A stretch of 64,000 nt of DNA from Cyanobium sp. Tous-M-B4 (lineage in GTDB: Bacteria > Cyanobacteriota > Cyanobacteriia > PCC-6307 > Cyanobiaceae): positions 372,001 through 436,000 of the forward strand of contig NZ_JAGQBA010000002.1 of the NCBI RefSeq assembly GCF_024345395.1, in the 5' to 3' direction. The position numbers and the translations under genes are program-made. Positions 8,507 to 18,636 of the stretch are shown here, in pieces; within the stretch, counting starts at the first letter, position 1; each line of letters starts with the position of its first letter. Under the pieces are notes generated by a model that was not told where the DNA came from, searched no databases, and worked only from the letters and a program-made list of their open reading frames with translations.

Positions 8507-9802
8507 CTAGGGCAGCAGTTTGGCCGCGAGGGGGGCGGCGGCGGCCAGCAGGGGGTTGGTGGAGTCATGGCCGCCGGAGAGCAGGCGGGCCATCTCCATC
8601 TCCTCGCTCTCATTGGGCAGGGGCACCACCTCCTCAGCCAGTTCCATGCTGGCCATGCCGCCCGATTCGAGCCGCATGCAGCCGCCCGATTCGGAGCAGA
8701 GGATCACGCATAGCGGTGAGCCCTGGCTGCTTTGGCAGATCAGCCGCAGCCCCACCATGGCGCCGGGGTGGGTTTTGGGTACGCCCACTGGCACTGGCAT
8801 CTGGCGGAAGCGCACGGTCTGGCCGTCGGTGCGCTCGAATTCAGCGCCGATGCCATCGCCCACCCCATCGCCATCCACCGCATAGGTCGAGATCAGGTGC
8901 CAGCCCAGTCGGTCGGCTAGCCAGGCCGCCAACAGCAAACCCTTCACCGGGTTGGATCCCTCCACGTCGAGGTCGAGCTGCACCACGTGGTTGAGGGCAT
9001 CACGCCGCGAGGGCGGATCAAACACCATCGCCAGCGATTCGCGCCAGCTGCGCAGCCGCAGCCAGTTGAGGTCGTTGATCGGTTGGCCCGCATCGATCCG
9101 ATCCACCAGTAGGTCGAGGCAGCGGCGTGGATCCCCCAGCGACGAATCCACCACCAGGCGCCGGGTGCCGGTGGCTAGAGCCGCCATCACCTCAGGGGCC
9201 TCGTCGAGGCTGCTGTTCCACCACACCCAGCAGGGCAGGTCTGGGGCGATCAGGGGTTGGACCAGATCGAGGTTCTGGCGCAGGGCACCGGTGCCGCCCC
9301 TGAGCACCACCACGTCGCCGCAGGCGGAGCTGCCAGCGCCCTCCTCCGGCAGGGGGCAGTAGGCGGCCACCAGGGTTTCTAAGGGCTGGCCGCCGTCGAG
9401 GGTGGGGGCCAGGGTGATCAGCCGCCGGGGCATGTGGGCGCTGATCGCCCCTTCCACAAACTGACCGCGCTGGTCTTCGGCGTGGTGATTGCCTCCCAGC
9501 TGGCCGAGCGCCCAGGCCAGCTGGGGATCCATCGGTGCCGTGCTCAGGGGCAAGCCACAGCTCACCGCCGCGGCGCGGGCCGCCTCCAGCACCGTTTCAT
9601 TGAGCAGGCCGGTGATTGGTCCATCGAGCCGGCCGCAACGCACCAGCTGCTGCTCCAGCCAGGAGCCCTCCCACACCACCAGGGTGAAGGTGGCGGCGCC
9701 GGGGGAGCTGCCCAATTCCTGATTCCAGAGGCGCTCCAGGTAGCCGGGCACCTGGTCGGGGGGGAGGGCGAGGGGGGCCTGGAGGGTGAGCTGGGTCGAC
9801 AT
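8507..9802 (-). CDS. opcA: Glucose-6-phosphate dehydrogenase assembly protein OpcA
   Basis: A 431-residue protein. OpcA is a redox-sensitive activator of glucose-6-phosphate dehydrogenase that links the oxidative pentose phosphate pathway to thioredoxin state in cyanobacteria. The family pattern is clear: RRLITLAP, GDVVVLRGG, LPCWVWWNSSLDE, RRLVVDSS, the LNWLRLRSWRE motif near the middle, and a C-terminal Cys-containing stretch around RLICQSSQGSPLCVILCSE. It lies 36 bp downstream of zwf on the same strand, the standard cyanobacterial order, and abuts cobB. Confidence 0.93.
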   Translation of the reverse strand: MSTQLTLQAPLALPPDQVPGYLERLWNQELGSSPGAATFTLVVWEGSWLEQQLVRCGRLDGPITGLLNETVLEAARAAAVSCGLPLSTAPMDPQLAWALGQLGGNHHAEDQRGQFVEGAISAHMPRRLITLAPTLDGGQPLETLVAAYCPLPEEGAGSSACGDVVVLRGGTGALRQNLDLVQPLIAPDLPCWVWWNSSLDEAPEVMAALATGTRRLVVDSSLGDPRRCLDLLVDRIDAGQPINDLNWLRLRSWRESLAMVFDPPSRRDALNHVVQLDLDVEGSNPVKGLLLAAWLADRLGWHLISTYAVDGDGVGDGIGAEFERTDGQTVRFRQMPVPVGVPKTHPGAMVGLRLICQSSQGSPLCVILCSESGGCMRLESGGMASMELAEEVVPLPNESEEMEMARLLSGGHDSTNPLLAAAAPLAAKLLP

Positions 9803-9838
9803 GGGGTCAGACTCGCGGTGGGTTCAGGGCAACAGAAA

Positions 9839-11362
9839 TCAGGGGCGACGCCAGGCCAGGCCGTCTTCGGCCAGCAGGTTGTCGGCGGCGGCAGGACCCC
9901 AGGTGCGGGCCTCGTAGGGGTATACGGGCAGCTGGGAGGGGGCGTCCTCGATCAGTTCCAGCAGCGGTGTGTAGAGACGCCAGGCGGCCTCCACCTCGTC
10001 ACTGCGGGTGTAGAGGGTGGGGTCGCCCAGCATGGCGTCAGCTAGCAGGCGCACGTAGCCCTCGTCGCTGGGTTCGCCGAAGCTGTCGTCGTAGGAGAAG
10101 GCCATGTCCACCGGCCGGCTGCGCATGCCGGAGCCGGGGGCCTTCACCTCAAATTTAAATTCAGCACCTTCATCGGGCTGGATGCGCAGGATCAGCTGGT
10201 TGGGGGTTGGGGCGCCGCCAGCGGCATCGAACAGGTGCACCGGGGCCTCCCGGAAGGTGAGCACCACCTCGGAGAGCCGCTTGGGTAGGCGCTTGCCGGT
10301 GCGCAGGTAGAAGGGCACGCCCTGCCAGCGCCAGTTGTTGATGAACAGCTTCATCGCCACGTAGGTCTCCGTGGTGCTTTCCGGGTTCACCCCCGGCTCA
10401 TGGCGGTAGCCGGCGATTGGTCGGGTGCTGGATCCCCCTGGCCCGTATTGGCCCCGCACACAGCACTTCCAGGGCTCGTCTTCATTGGCTAGGCGGGCTG
10501 CCTGCAGCACCTTGGCCTTCTCGTTGCGCATCGACTCGGGATCGAAGCGTCCCGGTGCCTCCATCGTCGTCAGGGCCAGCATCTGGGTGAGGTGGTTCTG
10601 CACCATGTCGCGCAGGGCGCCCGAGCTTTCGTAGTAGCCGGCCCGCTCCTCCACGCCCACGGTTTCGGCCGCCGTGATCTGCACGCTGGAGATGTAGTTG
10701 CGGTTCCAGATCGGCTCGAAGATCGTGTTGGCGAAGCGCAGCACCAGGATGTTCTGAACCGTCTCCTTTCCCAGGTAGTGGTCGATCCGGAAGATCTGAC
10801 TTTCCTGGGCGCTGGTCTGAACCACCCGGTTGAGTTCCTGGGCGCTGCCGTAGTCGCGGCCGAAGGGCTTCTCGATCACCACCCGGCTACGAGCCGGGTC
10901 GCTCAGCAGCCCGGCGGCGGCCAGGGAGCGGCAGCCACTGCCGTAAAAATTCGGCGACACCGACAGGTAGAAGGTGCGGTTGCCCCGGGTGGCCCGCAGC
11001 CGGTCGATGCCGTCTAGCCGCTGGCCCAGCCGCACCACCGAAGGGGGATCCTCCAGATCCACCGGCTCATAGAAAAGCCCGGCGGCAAATTGCTCCCAGG
11101 CCACCCGGTGCTCAGCCACCTCTTGGGCCATGGCCTCGGCCATCTTGCCGCGGAATTCCTCATCGCTCCAGGGGCGGCGGGCGCAGCCCAGCACCGCAAA
11201 TTCACTGGGGAGGCGGCGCTGGCGAAACAGCTCAAACAGCGCCGGTACCAGCTTGCGGTGGGTGAGGTCGCCACTGGCCCCAAAAATCACCAGGCATTGG
11301 GGCGGGATAACCCGCTCTTGGCGGAGTCCTACCCGCAGTGGATTGGTGAGCACAGCGCCCAT
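9839..11362 (-). CDS. zwf: Glucose-6-phosphate 1-dehydrogenase
   Basis: First enzyme of the oxidative pentose phosphate pathway: glucose-6-phosphate to 6-phosphogluconolactone with NADP reduction, important at night. The Rossmann motif FGASGDLTHRKLVPALFELF lies near the N-terminus, and the active-site signature RIDHYLGKE is present in the middle. The chosen ATG at 11362 gives 507 residues (MGAVLTNPLRVGLRQ); an upstream start at 11383 would add seven residues (MGTRQAF). It is the first gene of the minus-strand run with opcA and cobB. petH upstream ends in a strong terminator, so zwf probably has its own promoter in the roughly 90 bases between. Confidence 0.96.
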   Translation of the reverse strand: MGAVLTNPLRVGLRQERVIPPQCLVIFGASGDLTHRKLVPALFELFRQRRLPSEFAVLGCARRPWSDEEFRGKMAEAMAQEVAEHRVAWEQFAAGLFYEPVDLEDPPSVVRLGQRLDGIDRLRATRGNRTFYLSVSPNFYGSGCRSLAAAGLLSDPARSRVVIEKPFGRDYGSAQELNRVVQTSAQESQIFRIDHYLGKETVQNILVLRFANTIFEPIWNRNYISSVQITAAETVGVEERAGYYESSGALRDMVQNHLTQMLALTTMEAPGRFDPESMRNEKAKVLQAARLANEDEPWKCCVRGQYGPGGSSTRPIAGYRHEPGVNPESTTETYVAMKLFINNWRWQGVPFYLRTGKRLPKRLSEVVLTFREAPVHLFDAAGGAPTPNQLILRIQPDEGAEFKFEVKAPGSGMRSRPVDMAFSYDDSFGEPSDEGYVRLLADAMLGDPTLYTRSDEVEAAWRLYTPLLELIEDAPSQLPVYPYEARTWGPAAADNLLAEDGLAWRRP

Positions 11363-11453
11363 GAATGCCTGTCTGGTGCCCATGGTTTAACGGGCCTGGA
11401 GCCGTCGCCCACCGCTTGGCCCACTTTGTGATGGTTTCTGTGTGGGATTCGCC

Positions 11454-11480
11454 AAAAAAAAGCCCGCCTTGGGGGCGGGC
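11454..11480 (-). terminator. Rho-independent terminator of petH
   Basis: Read on the minus strand, GCCCGCC (11480-11474) pairs with GGCGGGC (11468-11462) around a five-base loop and is followed at once by eight T. It starts about 25 bases past the petH stop. This is the clearest intrinsic terminator in the window. Confidence 0.9.
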
Positions 11481-11504
11481 AGAAGAAGCAAATTTGGCTC
11501 GAAT

Positions 11505-12653
<1,149 letters not shown>

Positions 12654-12833
12654 TCAGTCCCCTCAAAAGCGCGCTGATCATAGGGAACACGACCGCAGCG
12701 AATTCCCGGCAGACACAGCTAGGTTTGTGCCCCAGCACACTTACGCCGTGCGTCCTTGGCGCAGCTTCTTGCCCAATCAGGTCTGCCCGGCCAGCTGGCT
12801 GAGCCAGTTTTGCTGTCGAAGGGGCCTGCGGAT

Positions 12834-13358
12834 GTGATCAATTCCGCCCAAACCTCCGTTTGCAGCCTCGACACCATCCAGCAGGAGATGGAGCGGCTTC
12901 CCCAGGGCACCAGGCGCCTGGCAGTGCAGTTGCGCCTACCGCTTGATCCCCGCTGGATCTGGTCCGTGCTTACCGATTACGCCAATCTCAACAGCTTTAT
13001 TCCCAACCTGGCTTCCTCCCGCCAGCTGTGGCGCCGCGGCAATCGGGTGGGTTTGGAGCAGGTGGGCACCCAGCAGTTCTGCGGGCTGCGTTTCAGCGCC
13101 AAGGTGGAGCTGGAGCTTGAGGAGGATCTCGAGGCAGGCGAGCTGCGCTTTTGCATGTGCCGCGGAGATTTCCGCCGCTTTGAAGGCTGTTGGCAGATCG
13201 GCCGCACTGGTGAAACCACCCATCTGCTCTACGAGCTCACGGTGCAGGGCCGGCCCGGCATGCCGATTGGCTTAATTGAGCAGCGTCTGCGCGAAGACCT
13301 GGCCAACAACCTGCGGGGAGTGCAGCGAGAGGCCGAACGCCGCGCTGCCCAATCCTGA
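12834..13358 (+). CDS. SRPBCC (START/cyclase-like) family protein
   Basis: A protein of about 174 residues with the helix-grip lipid/polyketide-binding fold. The pattern RLAVQLRLPLDPRWIWSVLTDYANLNSFIPNL, with a Trp near the first helix, is typical of the cyclase/dehydrase-like (PF03364) group. C-terminal IGLIEQRLREDLANNLRGVQREAE forms the long closing helix. The frame is open from a TTG at 12756, but the GTG at 12834 is preceded by AAGGGG at a suitable distance and gives an N-terminus of normal length. It is divergent from petH. Ligand unknown; cyanobacterial relatives are annotated only by family. Confidence 0.75.
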   Translation: MINSAQTSVCSLDTIQQEMERLPQGTRRLAVQLRLPLDPRWIWSVLTDYANLNSFIPNLASSRQLWRRGNRVGLEQVGTQQFCGLRFSAKVELELEEDLEAGELRFCMCRGDFRRFEGCWQIGRTGETTHLLYELTVQGRPGMPIGLIEQRLREDLANNLRGVQREAERRAAQS

Positions 13359-13365
13359 ATTAACA

Positions 13366-13466
13366 GGAGTTGAATTCCCGATTCAGCAGGAGTTGAAGTC
13401 CTGTTTAGTGGGAGTTGAAATAACAAACCCTTCTCTTTTGCCCATTGGGCATTAAAGGAGTTGGAT
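13366..13466. repeat. Spaced GGAGTTGAA repeats, about 23-bp period
   Basis: GGAGTTGAA begins at 13366, 13389 and 13411, and a variant GGAGTTGGA at 13457. Spacings are 23, 22 and 46 bases. The flanks resemble each other (TAACA, AGCA, TAGT). The array lies between the stop of the SRPBCC gene and the 3' end of tRNA-Glu. Confidence 0.7.
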
Positions 13467-13473
13467 TTATGTA

Positions 13474-13546
13474 TACCCCCAAGGGGATTCGAACCCCTGT
13501 CGCCTCCGTGAAAGGGAGGTGTCCTAGGCCTCTAGACGATGGGGGC
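13474..13546 (-). tRNA. tRNA-Glu (anticodon UUC)
   Basis: A 73-base cloverleaf on the minus strand. The acceptor stem GCCCCCA/TGGGGGT ends in discriminator A; the anticodon loop CTTTCAC carries TTC; the T arm contains the universal GGTTCGAATCC. The CCA end is not encoded, as usual in cyanobacteria. In cyanobacteria tRNA-Glu also feeds 5-aminolevulinate, hence chlorophyll and bilin, synthesis. Confidence 0.97.
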
Positions 13547-13623
13547 GAGGCCACAACGCTGTAAGGCGTTGATGTATTGGAAGCTACGGGGCAGGGGGAC
13601 CCTTCGTCAAGGCGAGCAGCGCT

Positions 13624-14823
13624 TCAGGGCCTGTTATCAGTGGGGGCGACGCGACGATCAGGGCCCCTTGGCGTCAGTGCGGGTTGGACCTGGCCGCTCC
13701 AGACCGGCACGCTGACGTGGAAGCAAGCACCCTCGCCGGGCTCCGACACCACCCAGATGCGCCCCCCGTGCACCTCGGCGATGCGGCGGCACACCGATAG
13801 GCCCACGCCGTAGCCAGAGGTGGTGCCGGAGGTTTGGGGCAGGCGCACCCGATCCAGAAAAATCCGTTGCTGCTCCGCTTTGGGGATACCCGGCCCGGTG
13901 TCGCAAACGCTCACCTGCACCCACTGGTCGGTGCGGTGCAGCAGGGTCAGGTGCACCTGGCCCCGGTCCGGGGTGAACTTCAGGGCGTTTTCCAGCAGGT
14001 TCAGCAATACCTGGCGCATGCGGCGCTGGTCGGCGAACACATCTGGCAGGTCGGCCGGGATGTCGGTGATCAGCTCCAGGTCGCGGCCGATCCAGAGTTT
14101 TTCCAGCTCCAGGATCGCCTCGGCGGCCACCTTGCCCAGCGCCAGGCGCTGGGGGTTGAACAGGGCCTCCCAGCGGGTTGTGCCCACCTCCAGCAGGTCC
14201 TTGGAGAGTTCCTGGATGTCGTCGAGGCGGCGGGTGAGTACGTCCCGGAAGCGGCTCTCGTCGATCTGGCCGAGGGTGTGGCTCTGGAGGGCGAGCTTGG
14301 CAGCCGTCAGCGGCGTGCGCAGCTCGTGGGCCACCATGCGCAGCAGGCGTTCCTGCACCCCAAGGCGCTCGATCAGGGTTTCGTTTTCCTGGCGCAGCAC
14401 CAGCAGCTGGTCTTCGAGCTGCAGCTCGCGCTTGGTGCGGCTGCCATCAATTTCAGCGGGCCGCAGGCTCATGCCCAGGCTCGTAACCACCTCCATCTGC
14501 TGCCAGCGCGGCAGCCAGCTGCGCAGCTTCTGGGTGATCGCATTGCCGGCGATCACCTGCTTGGGCAGGGGGTCGAGCTTCACCAGGGCTGGGGTGGCCA
14601 CCAGCCGGTGCAGCTCCAGTAGCTGGGGTTGGTGGGCCGGATCGGCGATCTCCAGGCTCACCTTGAAGGCGCACTCCTCGCTTTTGAGGAACTGGATCAG
14701 GTTGCGCAGGTCCTGGCTGGCCAGGTGGTAGCTGGTGGCGACCAGCAGCAGCTTCAGTTCGGGGCGTTCGGTCGCTCCGTCGTTGGCGACCTGGGCGGCC
14801 GTGGTGGGGTGTTCGGCGCTCAC
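13624..14823 (-). CDS. sasA: Circadian clock output histidine kinase SasA
   Basis: A sensor kinase that reads the KaiC state and phosphorylates RpaA. Residues about 20-105 are a KaiB-like thioredoxin-fold domain ([35 protein letters not shown]), which competes with KaiB for KaiC. A coiled linker follows ([23 protein letters not shown]), then the H box [17 protein letters not shown], the N box [11 protein letters not shown] and the ATP-lid motifs DTGPGIP and GYGVGLSVC. The GTG at 14823 gives about 399 residues; a further GTG at 14853 would add ten. The C-terminal tail past VSVPVW is Arg/Pro-rich and variable. Confidence 0.94.
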   Translation of the reverse strand: MSAEHPTTAAQVANDGATERPELKLLLVATSYHLASQDLRNLIQFLKSEECAFKVSLEIADPAHQPQLLELHRLVATPALVKLDPLPKQVIAGNAITQKLRSWLPRWQQMEVVTSLGMSLRPAEIDGSRTKRELQLEDQLLVLRQENETLIERLGVQERLLRMVAHELRTPLTAAKLALQSHTLGQIDESRFRDVLTRRLDDIQELSKDLLEVGTTRWEALFNPQRLALGKVAAEAILELEKLWIGRDLELITDIPADLPDVFADQRRMRQVLLNLLENALKFTPDRGQVHLTLLHRTDQWVQVSVCDTGPGIPKAEQQRIFLDRVRLPQTSGTTSGYGVGLSVCRRIAEVHGGRIWVVSEPGEGACFHVSVPVWSGQVQPALTPRGPDRRVAPTDNRP

Positions 14824-14912
14824 GCAGCTAACCCTATGGGGATTTGGCCACACCAGCTCAATTTCGCTATGACTAAAGCAATCAATGCCGTGCGCCCTAG
14901 GGCCGGGGTGTC

Positions 14913-15473
14913 ATGAGCATGTCTCCAAACTCCAGTCCAGTGGCGCCGCGCCCCAGGATTCAGCTCGACAGCAATTTGCGGCGCTGGTTTGCCCGCAATC
15001 TTGGCCTGTGGCGCTCGCGCAGGCTCTACTTCTTTGAGGATGGCGAGTCGCTGCGGGTCGACATGATGCTGCGGGTGGAAATATTCAGCGAGCCGGTGGA
15101 GGGTGATGCTGCCTATCGCTTCACCTGGTGGCCCGAGCAGGAATTCGAATTCTTCGACAAAAAGCCCCGCTACGTGCCCACTGGCACCATGGAGGCCAAT
15201 TTATGCGGCCACCAGCTCAGCCGCAGCTGTGGCTACTTGAGCGGCACTCCCACCAAAAGCCAGATCCGCCAGGTGGATGAGCATGAGCTGATTTTTGAAT
15301 CCAGCTACCAGGAGTGGCACATTCTTGAGCACATTCGCCTGGTCGACCAGGACCGCTACCGCTCCCGTTCGATCTACTCCTGGAAGAACGGCGCCCTGGA
15401 TGTGGCCGAAACCCACCACGAGATCCGGGTTGAAGAAGCGGGGGCGCCCATCCCGCCTGACGCCCCGTCCTGA
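14913..15473 (+). CDS. Conserved cyanobacterial protein, possibly lipocalin-like
   Basis: A 186-residue soluble protein starting at the ATG at 14913, divergent from sasA. It is rich in aromatic and charged beta-strand-like segments: RRLYFFEDGESLRVDMMLRV, YRFTWWPEQEFEFFD, ELIFESSYQEWHILEHIRLV and RYRSRSIYSWKNGALDVAET. The C-terminal strand pattern and size loosely recall the CpeS/CpcS phycobilin lyase lipocalin fold. The diagnostic N-terminal helix motif of those lyases is not seen, so this is only a guess. No catalytic motif was recognised. The downstream gene overlaps by 1 bp at 15473 or lies 44 bp on, depending on its start. Confidence 0.6.
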   Translation: MSMSPNSSPVAPRPRIQLDSNLRRWFARNLGLWRSRRLYFFEDGESLRVDMMLRVEIFSEPVEGDAAYRFTWWPEQEFEFFDKKPRYVPTGTMEANLCGHQLSRSCGYLSGTPTKSQIRQVDEHELIFESSYQEWHILEHIRLVDQDRYRSRSIYSWKNGALDVAETHHEIRVEEAGAPIPPDAPS

Positions 15474-15517
15474 TGCAGCAGCATGCAGTCATTAAATTTT
15501 CTTTTCCGGTGTTCCTG

Positions 15518-15973
15518 ATGCCCCGTAGTTTTCTGGCTCCCCTGCTGGTGCTTCCCCTGCTGCTGGTGCCCGCAGCGGCCCTGGCCGCTCCAGCCACTGA
15601 GGCGGAAATGAACCTGTACACCCGTATTGCAGCCGTAAACGTATGCATTGCCAGGGGGGCAGGGGTTCCCTTCGATAAAGCGGTGGGCATTGCTGGCGAA
15701 ACCGTCGCCCAGCTGATTCAGGGCCAGCACGATGGTGTAATCAGCCAGGTGGGAGCTAAGCCGCTCAGCATCGACGACCTGCGCAAGGGATCGATCAACT
15801 CGGCTGTCCTCGGTGCCGCTGAGATCTGCCCCAAGGAGGTGCCTGCAGATGTGATGGCCAAGGTGCAAGACGCCATCAAGCAGTCGCCAGATGCCAAGCC
15901 AGCAGTGAAGCCCGCCACCCCTAAGGCCGTTACTCCTAAGGCCGTTACTCCCAAGCCCGCTACCCCCAAGTAA
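15518..15973 (+). CDS. Secreted protein with C-terminal Thr-Pro-Lys repeats (unknown)
   Basis: About 151 residues from the ATG at 15518; the frame is open from 15473, but the later ATG starts a clean signal peptide (PRSFLAPLLVLPLLLVPAAALA, then APATEAE). The mature part has a conserved-looking pattern with cysteines in VNVCIARGAGVPF and AEICPKEVPADVMAKVQDAI. It ends in four 15-base repeats encoding xATPK/AVTPK units (15911-15970). It is a periplasmic or cell-wall-associated protein of unknown function; the basic Pro-rich tail could bind peptidoglycan or DNA, but that is guesswork. Confidence 0.65.
   Translation: MPRSFLAPLLVLPLLLVPAAALAAPATEAEMNLYTRIAAVNVCIARGAGVPFDKAVGIAGETVAQLIQGQHDGVISQVGAKPLSIDDLRKGSINSAVLGAAEICPKEVPADVMAKVQDAIKQSPDAKPAVKPATPKAVTPKAVTPKPATPK
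15911..15970 (+). repeat. Four tandem 15-bp coding repeats
   Basis: The units CCCGCCACCCCTAAG, GCCGTTACTCCTAAG, GCCGTTACTCCCAAG and CCCGCTACCCCCAAG stand head to tail just before the stop codon. They encode PATPK-AVTPK-AVTPK-PATPK. Copy number may vary between strains. Confidence 0.9.
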
Positions 15974-15978
15974 TTCCC

Positions 15979-18636
15979 ATGCCGCTCGTGCGCCTCGCCG
16001 ATTACCGTCCGGCGCCGTATCTGCTTGAGCGCACCGATCTAACGGTGCAGCTCCACTCCGGCCACACCGAGGTGCTGGCCCGGCTGGCCTTCTTGCCCAA
16101 TCCGCTGGCCCAGCCGGGACCGTTGGTGCTCCAGGGCGTCGACTTGGAGCTGCTGGAATTGCGTCTCGATGGCGAGCTCCTGCCGGCTGAGGCCTTTGAG
16201 CTCAGCGACGACCAGCTGGTGATCACCCAGCCTCCCGCTGGGGTTTTTCAGCTGCAGAGCCGGGTGCGCATCCACCCGGAAACCAACAGCACCCTTGAAG
16301 GCCTCTACGCCAGTGGCGGGCTGTTCACGACCCAGTGCGAAGCCGAGGGATTTCGGCGTATCACCTTTCACCCCGACCGCCCCGATCTGCTCAGTCGCTT
16401 TCAGGTGCGGATCGAAGCCGATCGGGCCAGCTGTCCGGTGCTGCTCTCCAACGGCAACTGCCTAGACAGCGGCGACCTCGACGACGGCCGCCACTTCGCT
16501 GTTTGGGACGACCCTTTCCCCAAACCCTCCTATTTATTTGCCCTGGTGGCGGGCCAGCTTGAAGAGGTGAAAGACAGCTTCACCACCGCCAGCGGCCGTG
16601 CCGTGGCCCTGCGCATCCACGTGGAACCAGGCGATGCGCCTTACACCGCCCACGCCATGGCGTCGCTGAAACGCTCGATGGCCTGGGATGAGCAGCGCTA
16701 CGGCCTCGAATACGACCTCGATGAGTTCAACATCGTGGCGGTGCGCCACTTCAATATGGGCGCGATGGAGAATAAAAGCCTCAATATCTTTAATTCCAAG
16801 CTGGTGCTAGCCGACGCCGAAACCGCTACCGATGGCGAGCTTGAGCGGATCGAGAGCGTGATTGCCCACGAGTATTTCCACAACTGGACAGGCAATCGCA
16901 TCACCTGTCGCGACTGGTTCCAGCTGTCGCTCAAAGAAGGGCTAACCGTGTTTCGCGACCAGAGCTTCACGGAAGATATGCACGGTGCGGCATTGAATCG
17001 CATCGAAAATGTTTCGATGTTGCGTAATAGCCAGTTTCGTGAAGATGCCGGCCCCACTGCCCATCCCGTGCAGCCTGATGCTTATCAGGCGATCGACAAC
17101 TTCTACACCACCACGATCTATGAAAAGGGATCGGAACTTATTCGTATGTTGCATACCCTGCTGGGTGAGGAGGCGTTCATGCGGGGGATGGCGCTCTACG
17201 TGAGCCGCCACGACGGCACCGCCGCTACCTGCGAAGACTTCGTGCAGGCGATGCAGGATGCCGCGCCCGTGCCGCCGCCCTTTGATTTCGCCCAATTTCG
17301 CCGTTGGTATCACCAGGCCGGCACGCCGCGGCTGCACATCCAGCGCCACTGGGATGGCGAAGCGGGCGTGCTGGAGCTGCAGGTGCAACAACACACCCCA
17401 GCCACACCCGGCCAGAGCGAAAAGCAGCCGCTGGTGATTCCCCTCGCCCTGGGGTTCCTGGGTCAGGGCGGCGAATCCCTGCCCGTGCGGCTTGAGGGGG
17501 AACCAGCCCCAGCCCGACTAGCCGGCGATGGCACCCGCCTGCTGGTGATCGACCAGCCCCAGCAAACCTTGCGTTTGGTGGGGTTGCCCCAGCAGCACCA
17601 TCCACCGGCCCTTTCCCTGCTGCGCCATTTTTCAGCGCCGGTGATCCTGGAAATGGGCCGGCCCACCGCCGAGCTGGTGCACCTGCTGGCTGCCGATAGC
17701 GATCCTTTTGCCCGCTGGGATGCGGGCCAGGTGCTGCTGCGCCAAGCCGTGCTGGCCCGCGCCGCAGGCAGCGCCGATGGCCTGCTGGAAGAGGAGCTGA
17801 TCGATGCCTTCGGCCGGATCCTGGCCGATCCCTCCCTATCTGAGGCCAGCCGCAGCGTGTTGCTGGCCTTGCCAGGTTTGCCCGAGCTCGAAGATGCCGC
17901 CGTTGCCATTGGCGCTGAGCCCGATCCACCGGCCCTATTTGCGGCGCTGCTTGCCCTGCAGCAGCGTTTTGGTGCGGCCTTGGCCGTGCCCCTGACCGCT
18001 GCTCTGGAGCGCTGCACGCCCCAGTGGAGCCTGGCCTGGCCCGCTGGTAATGGCGATCGCCTGCTTACGGGCACCGTGTGGAGCTGGCGGGTGGCCGCCG
18101 GTGATGCGCAGGTTGCGGAGGCTGCAGCGGCGGCGGTGCAAGGCCCCTCGATGACCCTGGCTCGCGCTGGCCTCAGGGCCCTGCAGTGCCATCCGATCGC
18201 TGAGCGCCAGCAGGCGGTGGAGGCTTTTTACCAACGCTGGCAGCACAAGCCGGTGATCCTTGATGCCTGGTTTGCCCTTGAAGCTTCTGCGCCCTTTGCC
18301 GATGGCCTGGAGCGGGTGGCTCGCCTGCTGGAACACCCCCGCTTTGATCCCGCCGCGCCCAATTCGGTGCGGGCCGTGCTCGGGGGGCTCGCCGGTAATA
18401 CGGCGGTGTTCCATGCGGCCGATGGCTCCGGCTATCGCTTCATGGCAGCTCGCATCGCCGATCTCGACCAGCGCAACCCGATCACGGCCTCTCGACTGGC
18501 CAAGGTGTTTAGCCGCTGGCAGAGCTACGGACCAGCCCGTTCAGCCGCGATGCGCGCAGCCCTCGAGCAGCTCGCTGCAGCACCGCTTTCGCCCAATACC
18601 GGCGAGGTGGTGAGCCAGTGCCTCGGCGCTGATTAA
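15979..18636 (+). CDS. pepN: Aminopeptidase N (M1 zinc metallopeptidase)
   Basis: Removes N-terminal amino acids from peptides in the cytoplasm. The exopeptidase motif GAMEN lies at residues 261-265 and the zinc site HEYFHNWTGN has His297, His301 and the third ligand Glu320 (KEGLTVF), with the M1 spacing of 18 residues. Length 885 matches the Escherichia coli-type enzyme. It starts 5 bp after the repeat protein and its stop abuts the stop of the convergent glycoside-hydrolase-like gene. Confidence 0.96.
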   Translation: MPLVRLADYRPAPYLLERTDLTVQLHSGHTEVLARLAFLPNPLAQPGPLVLQGVDLELLELRLDGELLPAEAFELSDDQLVITQPPAGVFQLQSRVRIHPETNSTLEGLYASGGLFTTQCEAEGFRRITFHPDRPDLLSRFQVRIEADRASCPVLLSNGNCLDSGDLDDGRHFAVWDDPFPKPSYLFALVAGQLEEVKDSFTTASGRAVALRIHVEPGDAPYTAHAMASLKRSMAWDEQRYGLEYDLDEFNIVAVRHFNMGAMENKSLNIFNSKLVLADAETATDGELERIESVIAHEYFHNWTGNRITCRDWFQLSLKEGLTVFRDQSFTEDMHGAALNRIENVSMLRNSQFREDAGPTAHPVQPDAYQAIDNFYTTTIYEKGSELIRMLHTLLGEEAFMRGMALYVSRHDGTAATCEDFVQAMQDAAPVPPPFDFAQFRRWYHQAGTPRLHIQRHWDGEAGVLELQVQQHTPATPGQSEKQPLVIPLALGFLGQGGESLPVRLEGEPAPARLAGDGTRLLVIDQPQQTLRLVGLPQQHHPPALSLLRHFSAPVILEMGRPTAELVHLLAADSDPFARWDAGQVLLRQAVLARAAGSADGLLEEELIDAFGRILADPSLSEASRSVLLALPGLPELEDAAVAIGAEPDPPALFAALLALQQRFGAALAVPLTAALERCTPQWSLAWPAGNGDRLLTGTVWSWRVAAGDAQVAEAAAAAVQGPSMTLARAGLRALQCHPIAERQQAVEAFYQRWQHKPVILDAWFALEASAPFADGLERVARLLEHPRFDPAAPNSVRAVLGGLAGNTAVFHAADGSGYRFMAARIADLDQRNPITASRLAKVFSRWQSYGPARSAAMRAALEQLAAAPLSPNTGEVVSQCLGAD

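Noticed and set aside
7868-8713. Long plus-strand frame (281 codons) antisense to cobB and opcA
   Set aside because: Product is Gln/His/Gly/Ala-rich without any domain; it is the mirror of two clear genes in high-GC DNA.
13441-13455. Palindrome around TTGCCCATTGGGCATT as terminator of tRNA-Glu
   Set aside because: Short overlapping arms and no T-run on either strand after the stem.
13820-14731. 303-codon plus-strand frame opposite sasA
   Set aside because: Ser/Arg/Trp-rich shadow with no domain; sasA is complete on the other strand.
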